The notes: generated by a model not told the origin, from the letters alone. A DNA stretch of 38,165 nucleotides from an uncultured Prevotellaceae bacterium (GCA_947165505.1 CAMVAT010000031.1:1-38165), one strand, 5' to 3'. Positions 7,768 to 17,464 are shown, counted from the first letter of the stretch. Made by a program: numbers and translations.

Positions 7768-10383
7768 TTAGAACTGCGGTACAGCGAAGAGGCTGTTGAT
7801 GGTGAAGTTGAGCTCCATGGTGCTGGAGAAGCCCAGTTCCTTGATCACGCCATCAGCTGGTGTGCCGAATGCACAACCCGACTGACTGGTAGCACCGTAC
7901 ATATTCCAGAGTTCGAGACGATACTTAGTGCCTTCGTTCGTATCGACCACCTTCGAAGCATCGAAGCTGACGCTGCGGCCGTCGAGCTTGAGGCTGTTGA
8001 GCGTGCTGTGCATGGTGGGGAAGTAGCCGAAGAGGTCGGCAATCTCGATGAAGGTCATGATCGATCCGGCGGCATGGTCGGCACTCGAGTAGATGATATT
8101 AAACGTAGCGGGCGACACCTCGTACTTGGCCGTAGCGGGGTTGAGGCTGACGGTGAACGACGTAGCACCGTCGTTGTAATCCCACGGTCCGCCCCACGAG
8201 GGGTTGATGGTGATGAGGTTGGGATAGTAGGTGCCGCTGACACCCTCCTTGAAGATGGTGTAGGTCATCTCGAGCTTGCTGCTGAATCCGAGTGCGGGCT
8301 CGGCGCCTGCATTGGTCAGGTTGCTGAAGGGCGAAGCGATGACAGCTCCGTTCTGAGCGCCCTTGCCATAGACGTTGAACAGTTCGATACGATAGGTGCC
8401 CTTGTTCTCGATGTCGCCATAGCAGAAGTTATTGGCGTTGAAGGGGATGGCCTTGCCATCGACCTTGATCTCGTCGATACGCACGAAGGCATCGGGGAAC
8501 TTCTTGCAGAGGTCGATGAAGTCGAGTGTGACCACCATGCCGTCCTTGATACTGCCCTCGAAGGTGAAGGAGTGCTGACCGTTGAGCTCATCGGGAGCGA
8601 ATTCGCCCACGAGCGTATCCCACACACCGCCCCAGTCGGAACCGCAGGCATTGAGCTGCACCTTGATGGCAGCATCCTTGTCGGCCTTGGCCTGGCTATA
8701 GTAGTTGAGCGAGTACTGGTAGTCGTCGTTGTTGAGGATACCGATCTGCAGTCCGTCCTCAGTGAGGCTGAGGATATTGAGCGTACCGCTCTTCACGGCC
8801 ACCCATGTATTGGCGCAGAGCACGTTGATGTCGATGGTGATGGTCTTGTTGGCCTCGTCGATGGTGTAGGTGCCATTCTCGTCGGTAGCGTTGCCATTGT
8901 CGTCGAGACGGTGGATGAAGACGGTGCCGTCTTCACGGAACTCCATGTAGCCGTAGTCAACGCCATAGGTATAACCAATCCAGCCGTTGCCGGTACCCAT
9001 CTCCCAGTGGATGCTCTGGTAGGGGTTGACCTGGTTGTTGGTGACGGTGCCCCAGTTGTCGGTCTTGCCCCACTGCGTGAACGGGCCTTCCCATACGTGC
9101 TGCTTGCCGTCCTGTCCGTTGTCGAGATACCACTTGCCGTAGAGGAGCGACTTGTCGAAGGGCACATTGCGCGCCACGGTGACGGGTCGCACGGCCATGG
9201 CCTCATAGACGGCCCGTGTGCTGCGGTAGCCGCTGACCGAGGTGAACTCGTAATCGACGGCAAACTGCGGGTTGTTGACATTGACCGAGCCCGTGAGATA
9301 GTAGCCATGGGCATCCTGTTCGCTGACGCTGCTGGCCACGCGCTTGCCTGCTGCGGGCAGGAAGATGCTGTTGCCGTTAGGTCCGGTCACCTTGTATCCG
9401 TTCACGCCATCCTGCTGTGTCCACTCGGTGGTGCAGAGGCGGAAGAGCTCTTCGAAGAGTTCGGCCGAGGGCAGCGTGCCGACGCCGCCGGTGGCCAGGT
9501 AAGCCACGTCGGAAGTCGTCTGATAGGTGTTGGCAGAAGCGAAGTCGGCGGGGTCGATGCTGGGATTGACACCCGTGAGGTCGCCGAAGGCAAACTGTCC
9601 GCCGAAGTCGGTCTCGCTCTTGGCGCCGATGTTGCGCTTCGCCCATTTCACGGAGAGTCCGAGGTCGACGAAGTCGTTGTCGGCATCGAAGGTAGTCGCT
9701 GCGGTGGTGAACGATTTCACATCGCCGTAGATGATGCTGGTGCCGAGGTCGAGGAACGCTGCATAGTAATAGGTTGTAGAGGGCAGCAAGCCCGCCTTGG
9801 TGACGCTGAAGGCATCGAGTGAAGAGGCATCGAGCCGGAGTCCGGCGCGCACTGCCTCTTGGTCGGCCGTGGCCGCGATGACGATACCGGCCGTGGCCGA
9901 CTCAGGATATTTAGCAGCCGAGCCTGCCATGGTAGCCTGTGCGAAATCGACCGCCGTAGCGTCGCCCGTGGTGACGGTAGCATCGGTGGTGACGAGCGAC
10001 TTCACCTCGCCTTTGTAAGTGAGTCGTCCCTGCAGGGTGACGAACGCCTGGTAGTAGATGGTCTGTCCGACGGACAGTCCGGCGAGCGATGCCGAGAATT
10101 CTGCACCCGACTTGGCGCCGAGCGTCTCGGTGAGCGCCGTAGCAGAGTTGCCGTAATAGAACCCCGTGGCATAGGATGCCGTGCTCACATTGTCGAGTCC
10201 GGCCACGGTGCCGTGGAAGGTGGCCGTGGTGGCAGTGACGTCGGACGAGCCGGTGACGACAGCCCCGTCGGTGAGCAGCGGCGTGGTATTGGCGTAGTAA
10301 TCGTCTTCATCGCTGCACGAGGTCATCGAAGCGGCGCCCATGACCAGTGCCATGATTCCGAAAAATATTTTGTTCAGTTTCAT
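7768..10383 (-). CDS. Large surface-glycan-binding-type lipoprotein with an internal FISUMP-like domain
   Basis: 871 residues from the ATG at 10383; a longer open frame upstream is encoded by a GATTTGA repeat and is not used, because MKLNKIFFG...MTSCSDEDD is a clean lipoprotein signal. Parts seen (numbered from that start): two fibronectin-like repeats with TATFHGTV and STTYYYAAF patterns (about 40-230); a FISUMP-like segment (about 237-402) with FVDLGLSVKWAKRNIGA and GPNGNSIFLPAAG; a lipocalin-like part opening with LYGKWYLDNG; and two related C-terminal modules (GSDWGGVWD... and PSWGGPWDY...) ending in ELGFSSTMELNFTI, possibly carbohydrate-binding. Its place after susCD and one other lipoprotein gene suggests a SusE/SusF-like surface glycan-binding role. 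The substrate and actual binding sites are not known. Confidence 0.8.
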   Translation of the reverse strand: MKLNKIFFGIMALVMGAASMTSCSDEDDYYANTTPLLTDGAVVTGSSDVTATTATFHGTVAGLDNVSTASYATGFYYGNSATALTETLGAKSGAEFSASLAGLSVGQTIYYQAFVTLQGRLTYKGEVKSLVTTDATVTTGDATAVDFAQATMAGSAAKYPESATAGIVIAATADQEAVRAGLRLDASSLDAFSVTKAGLLPSTTYYYAAFLDLGTSIIYGDVKSFTTAATTFDADNDFVDLGLSVKWAKRNIGAKSETDFGGQFAFGDLTGVNPSIDPADFASANTYQTTSDVAYLATGGVGTLPSAELFEELFRLCTTEWTQQDGVNGYKVTGPNGNSIFLPAAGKRVASSVSEQDAHGYYLTGSVNVNNPQFAVDYEFTSVSGYRSTRAVYEAMAVRPVTVARNVPFDKSLLYGKWYLDNGQDGKQHVWEGPFTQWGKTDNWGTVTNNQVNPYQSIHWEMGTGNGWIGYTYGVDYGYMEFREDGTVFIHRLDDNGNATDENGTYTIDEANKTITIDINVLCANTWVAVKSGTLNILSLTEDGLQIGILNNDDYQYSLNYYSQAKADKDAAIKVQLNACGSDWGGVWDTLVGEFAPDELNGQHSFTFEGSIKDGMVVTLDFIDLCKKFPDAFVRIDEIKVDGKAIPFNANNFCYGDIENKGTYRIELFNVYGKGAQNGAVIASPFSNLTNAGAEPALGFSSKLEMTYTIFKEGVSGTYYPNLITINPSWGGPWDYNDGATSFTVSLNPATAKYEVSPATFNIIYSSADHAAGSIMTFIEIADLFGYFPTMHSTLNSLKLDGRSVSFDASKVVDTNEGTKYRLELWNMYGATSQSGCAFGTPADGVIKELGFSSTMELNFTINSLFAVPQF

Positions 10384-10430
10384 AATCTTTGATTTGAGAT
10401 TGGAGATTTGAGATTTGAGTTGTGAAAACA
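10384..10430. repeat. GATTTGA-type array between two lipoprotein genes
   Basis: Imperfect repeats of GATTTGAGAT / TGGAGATTTGAGATTTGAG fill the 50-base gap. They create a false N-terminal extension of the 7768-10383 gene (SQISNLKSK). Comparable short arrays occupy other gaps in this window. Confidence 0.7.
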
Positions 10431-10433
10431 ACT

Positions 10434-12338
10434 TTATTCAATCGTAATACTTTCGATGGTGCAAGCGTTCTTGTAAGAGCCTTCAGAGTCGGGGTCAACA
10501 AAGGCATAACCCACATACTGCATGGTCATGGTGAGCGCAGAGGTAGCATCGTCCCATTTTACGGTCGAGCCGGTGTCGTTGGTCCACGAGATGGTATAGG
10601 TACCATCGCCATTGACAGTGATGGCGCGCGCATAGTCGAAGCAGTCGGGTTCCCATCCCTGCTCATTGCCGCGGTTGCAGCAGAGCACCATCTTGGCAGG
10701 TTGCGTGAAGGTGAATCCATGAAGAGTAAGTGTCACCTTGACCGTCTGGTTCTTCTTGAGTTTGAGGTCGGCCGGGTCGATGGCATCGCCACCGCCACCC
10801 CACGGGTTGTAGAGCTGGCAACGGAAATACTTGTCGGCTTCGATGTAGTTGTTCACATTGTCGGGGATGAACTTCACGTTGATGGGACCAGACTGTCCGC
10901 CGCCCACAGGCTTGTACGTGAGGTTGACCACGAGATAGGTGTTGTAAGCGCCCGAAGCGTCTTTCTTGTCAGGAATACCGATGATGAGTTCCGAACCCGG
11001 GTCGCACTTAAACACCTGCCACTCCTGTCCTTTCAATTCGATGACACGGTTGTCGCCCGTGACGGTGAAGAACGACACCTCTTTGTCGAAGATGAGTTTC
11101 GACTCGTCGATGGTGAGCGTGCCGCTCTGCTCGCCCAGTTCGTAGGTGTATGTGCCGTTGGCCTTCTTGCTGATGGTGAACTCCACGTCGGCCACTTCCT
11201 CGCCCCACAGGGGAGCCCAGTCGGAGCCGTACTGTCCGCCCACGATGCCTTCCCAAGCACTGGTGCCGCCGTTCCACCACATCCAGTCGTAGGCCGCCTC
11301 GTCGCTGACGAGGAATGTCATGGCCGACCCGGTGTAGTTGACGCCGTTGATATCGGTGGTGAAGAGCCCCTCTTCGAGGTTGCTTATCTCAGGCAGAACA
11401 GGTGCCGACGGTTCGATATATCCGGGTTCGTCGGAAGGAATCTCGACGGTACCGTTCTTCACATCCTCGGCGATGAAGTTCCAGATAATCCACCAGGGTT
11501 CCACAGTACGCTTAGTTGCCAGTTGCAACATATAAGGTGTGAGTTCGGTGATGATGACATCGGTGGTATAGCTGTCGCAAGCACCGTCGAAACCGACATT
11601 ATGCATGCTATACGTATCGGTGAACGAGATGACGGGATAGTTCTTGTCGCTCAGGTTGAGGTTGAATTTACCCGTATGGGTATCTCCGTCTTCGGCACGA
11701 TACTCCGTGATGGAACATCCGTTGACATCATCGAGCGAGAAGATCATATACGAATCCATATAGGGGCTGTCGGCGGGTATGAGCCAGTTCTCAAAGCCCG
11801 GATCCCAGTTGGGCACCATGTGGTTGATGCCGAGTTTGGTGTCACCTGAGCCGTCGTTGAGCACATCGTCGGGGTTACAGTACATCACCGGACCCGTACA
11901 TTGTCCTACGCCATAGGCTTTGTCGCAGGGCACCCATTTCTTACTGTGTCCCACACCTCCGGTGAGGTATTCATAGAGCGGGTCTTCGAGCAGTGCCATG
12001 TTGTTGGTCGAGATGGTGAACTGATAGGGCTTTCCATAGACCACGCCGCCGCGAGTATCGACGCCGAACGACACTTGGTATGTGCCGGCGAAGGGCAGTT
12101 GCAGTTTCACCTCATGTCCCTGGCTGCGGCCGTTGGGCTGCGTCCAGTAGCAGGAGTAGCTCTTGTCGAGCAGGCTTTTGAGCGTGACCGTATTCTCGGC
12201 ATCGACATCGACGGTAAAGGCGATGCCCTCGACGAGGTCCTCGGGGTCGAGGTTTCGGTCTTTCAGGCTATAGTCTTCGGGCGTACAGGCAGCGAAGAGC
12301 AGTGCCGCCACGGCCGACAGATATATTGACTTTTTCAT
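10434..12338 (-). CDS. Surface-glycan-binding-type lipoprotein (PKD-like domain)
   Basis: 634 residues with lipoprotein signal LLFAACTPEDYS. After it comes an immunoglobulin/PKD-like region (about 35-110; TFTVDVDAENTVTLKSLL, LPFAGTYQVSFGVDTRGG), then a long beta-rich region with many Trp and Tyr (WIIWNF, WMWWNGG, GSDWAPLWGEE) of the kind used for sugar stacking, and a C-terminal domain with KVTLTLHGFTF and TISWTND. The GSDWAPLWG stretch resembles GSDWGGVWD in the next gene, hinting at a shared binding module. Second lipoprotein after susD, in the usual place of SusE-like glycan-binding proteins. No catalytic motif was recognised. Family assignment below 'PKD-like lipoprotein' is uncertain. 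Confidence 0.8.
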   Translation of the reverse strand: MKKSIYLSAVAALLFAACTPEDYSLKDRNLDPEDLVEGIAFTVDVDAENTVTLKSLLDKSYSCYWTQPNGRSQGHEVKLQLPFAGTYQVSFGVDTRGGVVYGKPYQFTISTNNMALLEDPLYEYLTGGVGHSKKWVPCDKAYGVGQCTGPVMYCNPDDVLNDGSGDTKLGINHMVPNWDPGFENWLIPADSPYMDSYMIFSLDDVNGCSITEYRAEDGDTHTGKFNLNLSDKNYPVISFTDTYSMHNVGFDGACDSYTTDVIITELTPYMLQLATKRTVEPWWIIWNFIAEDVKNGTVEIPSDEPGYIEPSAPVLPEISNLEEGLFTTDINGVNYTGSAMTFLVSDEAAYDWMWWNGGTSAWEGIVGGQYGSDWAPLWGEEVADVEFTISKKANGTYTYELGEQSGTLTIDESKLIFDKEVSFFTVTGDNRVIELKGQEWQVFKCDPGSELIIGIPDKKDASGAYNTYLVVNLTYKPVGGGQSGPINVKFIPDNVNNYIEADKYFRCQLYNPWGGGGDAIDPADLKLKKNQTVKVTLTLHGFTFTQPAKMVLCCNRGNEQGWEPDCFDYARAITVNGDGTYTISWTNDTGSTVKWDDATSALTMTMQYVGYAFVDPDSEGSYKNACTIESITIE

Positions 12339-12343
12339 ATTGT

Positions 12344-12424
12344 TTGTCTTTATTTATAGTATTATAGAGTAAATAGTGGCTACAGATGCTATAGGGATAT
12401 ATAGTGTCTATAGCGGGCTATAGT
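12344..12424. repeat. CTATAG-rich imperfect array after susD
   Basis: The gap directly after the susD stop holds repeated CTATAG / ATATAG motifs (ATTATAGAG, GCTATAGGGATATATAG, TCTATAGCGGGCTATAG). It is low complexity; no promoter or stable terminator is visible. The operon probably reads through. Confidence 0.55.
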
Positions 12425-14137
12425 TTACCAGCCGGCATTCTGTTTGAGCACGCCGTTGGAGAGCTGTATCTGCGTGAGAGGGATCTGCTGGAAGCCGCGC
12501 TTCGAGATGATGTTGTCGGCCTTGAAGGTCACAGTGCCCTCGTTGCCGCCGTTGAGCACTTTCTCGCCCGATGCGACGATAGCCTGTGCTGCCACGTTGA
12601 CGCCCTGACGGAGCAGGTCCCAGTAGCGTATGCCCTCGAAGGCGAACTCCAGTCGGCGCTCCTCCATGATATTCTCCTTGGTCACGGGGATGCTGTTGTT
12701 GGGCGTATTGACGGTGCCGTCTTCATTCTCGGTAGCATAGGCACGGTTGTGCACCTGGTTGAGGTAAGCCTGGGCATTGCTGCTGCCCAGTTCGGCTGCC
12801 ATGAGGAGCACGTCGGCATAGCGTATGAGCGTGTAGCCGATGGGCTGCGAGATCTGGAAGTCGCCAGCCATGAGACCGTCGTAGTAGTGCGTGAGCGACC
12901 ACGAGCCGCTGGTCTCGCTCTGGTGGTAGCCCGAGCGTGCGGTATATTTCTTGTTGGTATAGCCGGTGTATTCGCGCTGGTCGGAGAGAGCGTTCTGGTA
13001 TTCGGTCGTGGAAGCGATGCCCTCGCCCTCGAGGTCGATGACCGACGCCTCGCGCCGCTGGTCGGCAGCGGGGAACGACTCAACAAACTGTTTCGACACG
13101 GTGGCGCCGCCCCATCCCTGTCCGTAGGGAGCCTTGAAGGTGCCGCCGCGGATAGAGAACATCTGGATGGCATTGTTGCCGCCCGCATTGCCGTTGTAGT
13201 CGGAGGTGTAGTTGAACTTCATGGTGAGGATATTCTCGGCATTGTCTTCACCGGCGTAAGTGCTCACCTCCTGCCATCCCGTCTGGTCGCTGCCCTGCCA
13301 GGTGGTGCTGGCGCAGTACCACAGGTTTTTGTAGAGGGGAACGAGCGAGTATTCGCCGCTGCTGACGATATCCTCGAGTCCTTGCAGCACCTCGGCCTTG
13401 GTCACATTGGCCGGTTCCTTGCCATAGACGCCCGTATAGAAGAGGTATGCGCGCGCCATCATGGCCTTGGCGGCATAGCAGGTGATGCGTCCGTCGTTGG
13501 TCGAAGACGAAGCCTTGGGATAGGCGTCGGCGGGGATGTTGGCGGCAGCATACTTCAGGTCGTCGAAGATGAGCGCATAGACATCGTCGGGGTTGGCCTG
13601 CGGCACATTCTCGGTAGAAGGCTCCGTGAGCAGGGGCACATTCTCGAACAGGCGCACGAGGTCGAAGTAGAGGATGCCGCGCATGGCACGTGCCTCGCCG
13701 ATGAGCTGTCCGTGCGACGCCTCGCTGTTCCATGCGATTTCATTCTCCTTGACGAGGAGCTGGTTGACACGGTAGATGGCGGCATAGTAGCTCTCCCAGA
13801 GTGTGTTGTGCAGGTTCTGCTGCGAGTTGTCCTCGGCGATGTCGAAACGGTCAACGACTTGCGAGTTGCGTGCGTCGTTGTTGCCCGTGCCTCCGAAGCA
13901 CTCGTCGGAGCATAGTTCAGAGAGGTAGTGGAATGCGAATGTAGGACCGTTTGACACGGTGCGCTGCCATCCGTCGTAGCATCCGATGAGTGCGCGCGAA
14001 GCCGCCGACTCGCTGGTATAGAAGTTGCCGGTAGTGCCCTCGGTCTTCGACTGCACGTCGAGGAAGTCTTCACCGCATGAAGTGAGTCCGGCAGTGAGCA
14101 GGCCCATGGCCGCTATATATAATATTTTCGTTTTCAT
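12425..14137 (-). CDS. susD: SusD-family outer-membrane glycan-binding lipoprotein
   Basis: 570 residues. Lipoprotein signal GLTSCGEDFLDV, then the SusD/RagB fold: N-terminal SusD-like part with SAASRALIGCYDGW and ESYYAAIYRVNQLL, TPR-type helices with AEARAMRGILYFDLVRLF (here GEARAMRGILYF), and the C-terminal signature NIMEERRLEFAFEGIRYWDLLRQG. SusD proteins form the lid of the SusC transporter and bind oligosaccharides at the cell surface. It starts 12 bases after susC, as usual, so the two are made together. Full length. The symbol is a family name; the true substrate is set by the locus, probably a beta-glucan or mannan given the GH5. Confidence 0.97.
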   Translation of the reverse strand: MKTKILYIAAMGLLTAGLTSCGEDFLDVQSKTEGTTGNFYTSESAASRALIGCYDGWQRTVSNGPTFAFHYLSELCSDECFGGTGNNDARNSQVVDRFDIAEDNSQQNLHNTLWESYYAAIYRVNQLLVKENEIAWNSEASHGQLIGEARAMRGILYFDLVRLFENVPLLTEPSTENVPQANPDDVYALIFDDLKYAAANIPADAYPKASSSTNDGRITCYAAKAMMARAYLFYTGVYGKEPANVTKAEVLQGLEDIVSSGEYSLVPLYKNLWYCASTTWQGSDQTGWQEVSTYAGEDNAENILTMKFNYTSDYNGNAGGNNAIQMFSIRGGTFKAPYGQGWGGATVSKQFVESFPAADQRREASVIDLEGEGIASTTEYQNALSDQREYTGYTNKKYTARSGYHQSETSGSWSLTHYYDGLMAGDFQISQPIGYTLIRYADVLLMAAELGSSNAQAYLNQVHNRAYATENEDGTVNTPNNSIPVTKENIMEERRLEFAFEGIRYWDLLRQGVNVAAQAIVASGEKVLNGGNEGTVTFKADNIISKRGFQQIPLTQIQLSNGVLKQNAGW

Positions 14138-14149
14138 ATTCCGGTAGTT

Positions 14150-17100
14150 TTAGAATTTAAGATTCACGCCGAAGAGGAAGGTGCGAGGCCGCGGATAGTA
14201 TCCGTAGTCGATGCCCGACACCCATCCCGAGTTGCCATAACCGATTTCCGGGTCCATGCCATCGTATTTGGTGAAGGTGAAGGCATTCTGCACCTGCGCA
14301 TAGACACGGCACTGAGAGATGTACTTGCAATTGATGAGCTTGGCGAAGTCGTAGCCGAGCGTGATGTTGCTGATACGCAGGAAGTCGCCGTCCTGGATGA
14401 AGAGGTCGGAGAACTGGTAGTTGACGTTGGTGTTGGTGACACGCGGAATGGTGTTCGACGTGCCCTCGCCGGTCCAGCGGTCGAGTATCTGCGTGGTGTA
14501 GTTGGCTGTGGTGGTGCCCACGTTGCGGTAGCTCTGCACGATCTGGTTGCCGGCCGAGCCGTTGGCGGTGATGGAGAAGTCGAGTCCGCGCCAGTCGCAG
14601 CCGAGCGTGAAGCCGTATGTGAAGTCGGGCATGCCGTTGCCGAGGTTGACCTTGTCATTCTCGTTGATGACACCGTCGTGGTTGACGTCGTAGTATTTCA
14701 CGTCGCCGGGCATGGGGCTGGCCTGGAGCACACCGTTGCCGGCAGCTATCCAGTCGTTGATCTCCTGTTCGTTTTGGAAGAGTCCGGCCGTCTTGTAACC
14801 CCAGAAGTAACCGATGGGCTCGCCATTGGATGCACGGTAGAACTCGCCCGAGTTGTCGTAGAGCACCGATCCGGTCTCGCCGTGGATGATACCGTCTTCG
14901 TTGGGGATATTGCCCACCTCGTTGTGGTTGTAAGCGCCGTTGACATTGACGAAGTAGTGGAAGTCTTGTCCGATGCGGTCGTTCCATGACAGTCCGAGTT
15001 CAACACCAGTGTTGACCACGTCGCCGCCATTGATATAAGGTGCTCCGGTACCGACCGTAGCGAGCACGGGGGGCTGCACGAGCCAGTCTTTGGTCGATTT
15101 ACGATACCAGTCGAAGTTGACGTTGAGCCGCTGGTTGAAGAAGCGGGCATCGAAACCGAAGTCGAGCTGCTCGGATGTCTCCCATGTGATCTCGTCGTTG
15201 CCGAGGCGGGTGGGCACTGCGCCCCACACATCAGCGTCGGAGCCGAGTGCGCTGCCGAAGTTGTAATAATAGTTGTTGAAGCTCATGGGAGCCAGATACA
15301 TATAGTTGCCGATGTTCTGGTTACCCACCTGACCCCACGATGCACGGAGCTTGAAGTAGTCCATGACCTTGAGCACGGGCTCCATGAAGGGTTCGTTGGT
15401 GACGACCCATCCCGCGGAGATAGAGGGGAAGGTGCCGAAGCGGTGACCTTTGGCGAAGCGGGCACTGCCGTCGTGGCGGAGTGTGGCGGTGGCCATGTAG
15501 GTCTCTTTCCAGTTCCAGCTGACACGTCCGAAGTAGCTCACCATGCGCTCCTCGTCCCATGGGCTGCCGCTCACGGAGAGTCCCTTTTCTGAGTTGGTGG
15601 CGGTGCCGTTGCTGAGCCATGCGTACTGCCAGGTGTCGAAGCCGTCGCGCAGGAATCCGTTAGAGCCGTACATGCTCTGTCCCTCGGTGCGATAGACCTC
15701 GTAGCCGAGCATGCCGTCGAGTGTGTGCTCGCCGAGCACTTTTCTATAAGATAAGGTGTTGGTCCATGTGATGCCCCATCCGTCGCCTGAGCTCTGCGAT
15801 GCGCTGGTGCGCGTGTCTTGATAGCTGTAGATGCTGAAGTGATAGAGGGGTCCGTAGCCGCGGTAGTTGTTGGAGTTGTAGTTGACACCGAGGGTGGTGC
15901 GGAACTTCAGGTCTTTGACAAACTCCATTTCGGCATAGACATTGGCAGCGAGTGTGAAGTTCTTGCTGAGGTTGTTGTTGGTGGTCATCATCACGCCGTA
16001 GGGGTTGCCGTCGGCGTTGTACCAGTCGCTGTCGGAAGTGTCGTTGTAGGGACTGCCGTACTTGCCGTTGTCGCTATAGACGGGTGCCAGGGGCGAGGTG
16101 CCGAAGGCGGCGCGCAGCGAGTTGTTGTAGGCATTGCCCACACCGAGTCCGTTTTTCTTGGTATAGATGAGCGACACCTGCTCTCCGATCTTGAGGAACT
16201 TGTCGATGATCTGGTAGTCGGAGTTGATGCGGAAGTTGTATCGCGAGTACGACGACACGTCCTTGCCTCCGATGATACCCTCCTGTGTCATGTATCCGAG
16301 CGAGAGCGCGTAGTTGCCCTTCTGGTTGCCGCCGCTGACGCTGAGGTTGGCACTGTAGGTCTCGGCATTGTCCTTGAACATCTGGTCGATCCAGTCGGTA
16401 TCGATGACACCCGTCTTATTGCCTTCGGCGTCATACTGCCAGATACTCTTATAGTTGTCCCAGTTGTAGGGAGCGTTGCCCGAGTTGACGTTCTGCTCGT
16501 CCATGATGGTCATGTATTCCTTGGCATTGAGCATGGTCATCTTGCGAGCGGCGTTCTGAATGCCGTAATAGGCATCGAAAGAGATGACAGAGCGACCTTC
16601 CTTACCGCTCTTGGTGGTGACGAGCACCACGCCGTTGGCCGACTGCGAACCGTAGATAGCAGCCGATGCGGCATCCTTGAGCACGTCGATCGACTCGATG
16701 TCGGCGGGGTTGACGGTAGAGATGTCGCCACGCACACCATCGATAATGTAGAGGGGACCGCTCGAACCCGTGGTGCCCAGACCGCGGATGTTGACCTTCA
16801 TGCCCTCGCCGGGCTGTCCCGACTGCGAGATGATGGTCATACCGGGTGTCTGTCCTTGCAGAGCCTGCAGGGGGTTGGTGGTGTTGAGTTTAGCCACATC
16901 GTCGCCCTTGACCTGGAGTGTAGCACCGGTGACGAGTTTTTTCTTCTGCACGCCATAGCCAATGACCACGACATCCTCGAGCGAGTTGGCCTCCTCTTCG
17001 AGTACGATGTTGAGGTGCGAGCCCGTGACACGCACGTTCTTGGTGACGAAACCGATGTAGGAGATGACAAGCGTCTGGCCCTCGTCGGCATTGATGGTGA

Positions 17101-17326
17101 AGTTACCATCCAAGTCGGTGACGGTGCCTGTCTGTGCGCCCTGCACCTGCACGGAGGCCCCGATGAGCGGTTCTCCATCGACAGCCGATGTGACCGTGCC
17201 GGTGACCACCTTGGCGCTCAGCTCACCCGCTTGCAACACATTCATTGCCGGAAACAGCAGCATAGCCACCAAGGCAATTTTGCATAGAACATGGTTCTTG
17301 CAATAGTCTTCAAACGTTTTTAGCAT
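14150..17326 (-). CDS. susC: SusC-family TonB-dependent oligosaccharide transporter
   Basis: 1058 residues from the ATG at 17326 (MLKTFEDYCKNHVL...), which gives a proper signal peptide; an in-frame ATG 75 bases upstream (17401) would add a polar stretch and lies before the promoter. Order: signal peptide (about 1-33), carboxypeptidase-like regulatory domain (VTGTVTSAVDGEPLIGASV), TonB-box region and plug (VVVIGYGVQKKKLVTG; IRGLGTTGSSGPLYIIDGV; DIESIDVLKDAASAAIYG), then a 22-strand barrel ending in PRPRTFLFGVNLKF. It imports oligosaccharides with SusD using ExbB/ExbD/TonB energy; exbB and exbD genes occur at 32662-35348. First gene of the operon, with a -7 box at 17391-17398. An AAACGTTT box lies in codons 3-5. 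Confidence 0.97.
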   Translation of the reverse strand: MLKTFEDYCKNHVLCKIALVAMLLFPAMNVLQAGELSAKVVTGTVTSAVDGEPLIGASVQVQGAQTGTVTDLDGNFTINADEGQTLVISYIGFVTKNVRVTGSHLNIVLEEEANSLEDVVVIGYGVQKKKLVTGATLQVKGDDVAKLNTTNPLQALQGQTPGMTIISQSGQPGEGMKVNIRGLGTTGSSGPLYIIDGVRGDISTVNPADIESIDVLKDAASAAIYGSQSANGVVLVTTKSGKEGRSVISFDAYYGIQNAARKMTMLNAKEYMTIMDEQNVNSGNAPYNWDNYKSIWQYDAEGNKTGVIDTDWIDQMFKDNAETYSANLSVSGGNQKGNYALSLGYMTQEGIIGGKDVSSYSRYNFRINSDYQIIDKFLKIGEQVSLIYTKKNGLGVGNAYNNSLRAAFGTSPLAPVYSDNGKYGSPYNDTSDSDWYNADGNPYGVMMTTNNNLSKNFTLAANVYAEMEFVKDLKFRTTLGVNYNSNNYRGYGPLYHFSIYSYQDTRTSASQSSGDGWGITWTNTLSYRKVLGEHTLDGMLGYEVYRTEGQSMYGSNGFLRDGFDTWQYAWLSNGTATNSEKGLSVSGSPWDEERMVSYFGRVSWNWKETYMATATLRHDGSARFAKGHRFGTFPSISAGWVVTNEPFMEPVLKVMDYFKLRASWGQVGNQNIGNYMYLAPMSFNNYYYNFGSALGSDADVWGAVPTRLGNDEITWETSEQLDFGFDARFFNQRLNVNFDWYRKSTKDWLVQPPVLATVGTGAPYINGGDVVNTGVELGLSWNDRIGQDFHYFVNVNGAYNHNEVGNIPNEDGIIHGETGSVLYDNSGEFYRASNGEPIGYFWGYKTAGLFQNEQEINDWIAAGNGVLQASPMPGDVKYYDVNHDGVINENDKVNLGNGMPDFTYGFTLGCDWRGLDFSITANGSAGNQIVQSYRNVGTTTANYTTQILDRWTGEGTSNTIPRVTNTNVNYQFSDLFIQDGDFLRISNITLGYDFAKLINCKYISQCRVYAQVQNAFTFTKYDGMDPEIGYGNSGWVSGIDYGYYPRPRTFLFGVNLKF
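17312..17319. promoter_or_regulatory. Possible LacI-type half-conserved operator (AAACGTTT) in the susC 5' end
   Basis: The palindrome AAACGTTT lies within the first codons of susC. The same 8 bases form the centre of the LacI-type operator in the lacI promoter (18536-18543). The flanks here (TC...TT) are poorer. It is a candidate second site for the adjacent LacI regulator; chance occurrence is possible for 8 bases. Confidence 0.35.
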
Positions 17327-17390
17327 AATTGAACGAAAGGTTTTAATTATTAAGTATAAAATAGTTGTAGCAGTTGATGATTTTCGGTTG

Positions 17391-17398
17391 CAAAAGTA
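17391..17398 (-). promoter_or_regulatory. susC operon -7 promoter element
   Basis: TACTTTTG on the minus strand matches TAnnTTTG, about 65 bases before the susC start. No clear -33 TTG is seen at the proper distance, which is common in activator-dependent promoters such as those driven by HTCS proteins. Confidence 0.65.
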
Positions 17399-17404
17399 CA
17401 TAAA

Positions 17405-17436
17405 TAAAAAGAAAAAGGCACCCCGAAAGGAGTGCC
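17405..17436 (-). terminator. Terminator after the LacI-type regulator
   Basis: On the minus strand GGCACTCC-TTTC-GGGGTGCC (17417-17436) is followed by a T-rich run (TTTTTCTTTTTATTT). It separates the regulator gene from the sus operon and lies just upstream of the susC -7 box. Confidence 0.88.
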
Positions 17437-17464
17437 AAAATGTTTCTTTGATGTGTATGATTTG

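Noticed and set aside
7600..9822. A 740-codon open frame on the plus strand, antisense to the GH5 and lipoprotein genes
   Set aside because: It mirrors the G/C-rich third positions of the minus-strand genes, has no recognisable domain or start context, and crosses the end of one gene into another. Similar antisense frames at 10422-11849, 12404-13915 and 15818-17287 were rejected for the same reason.
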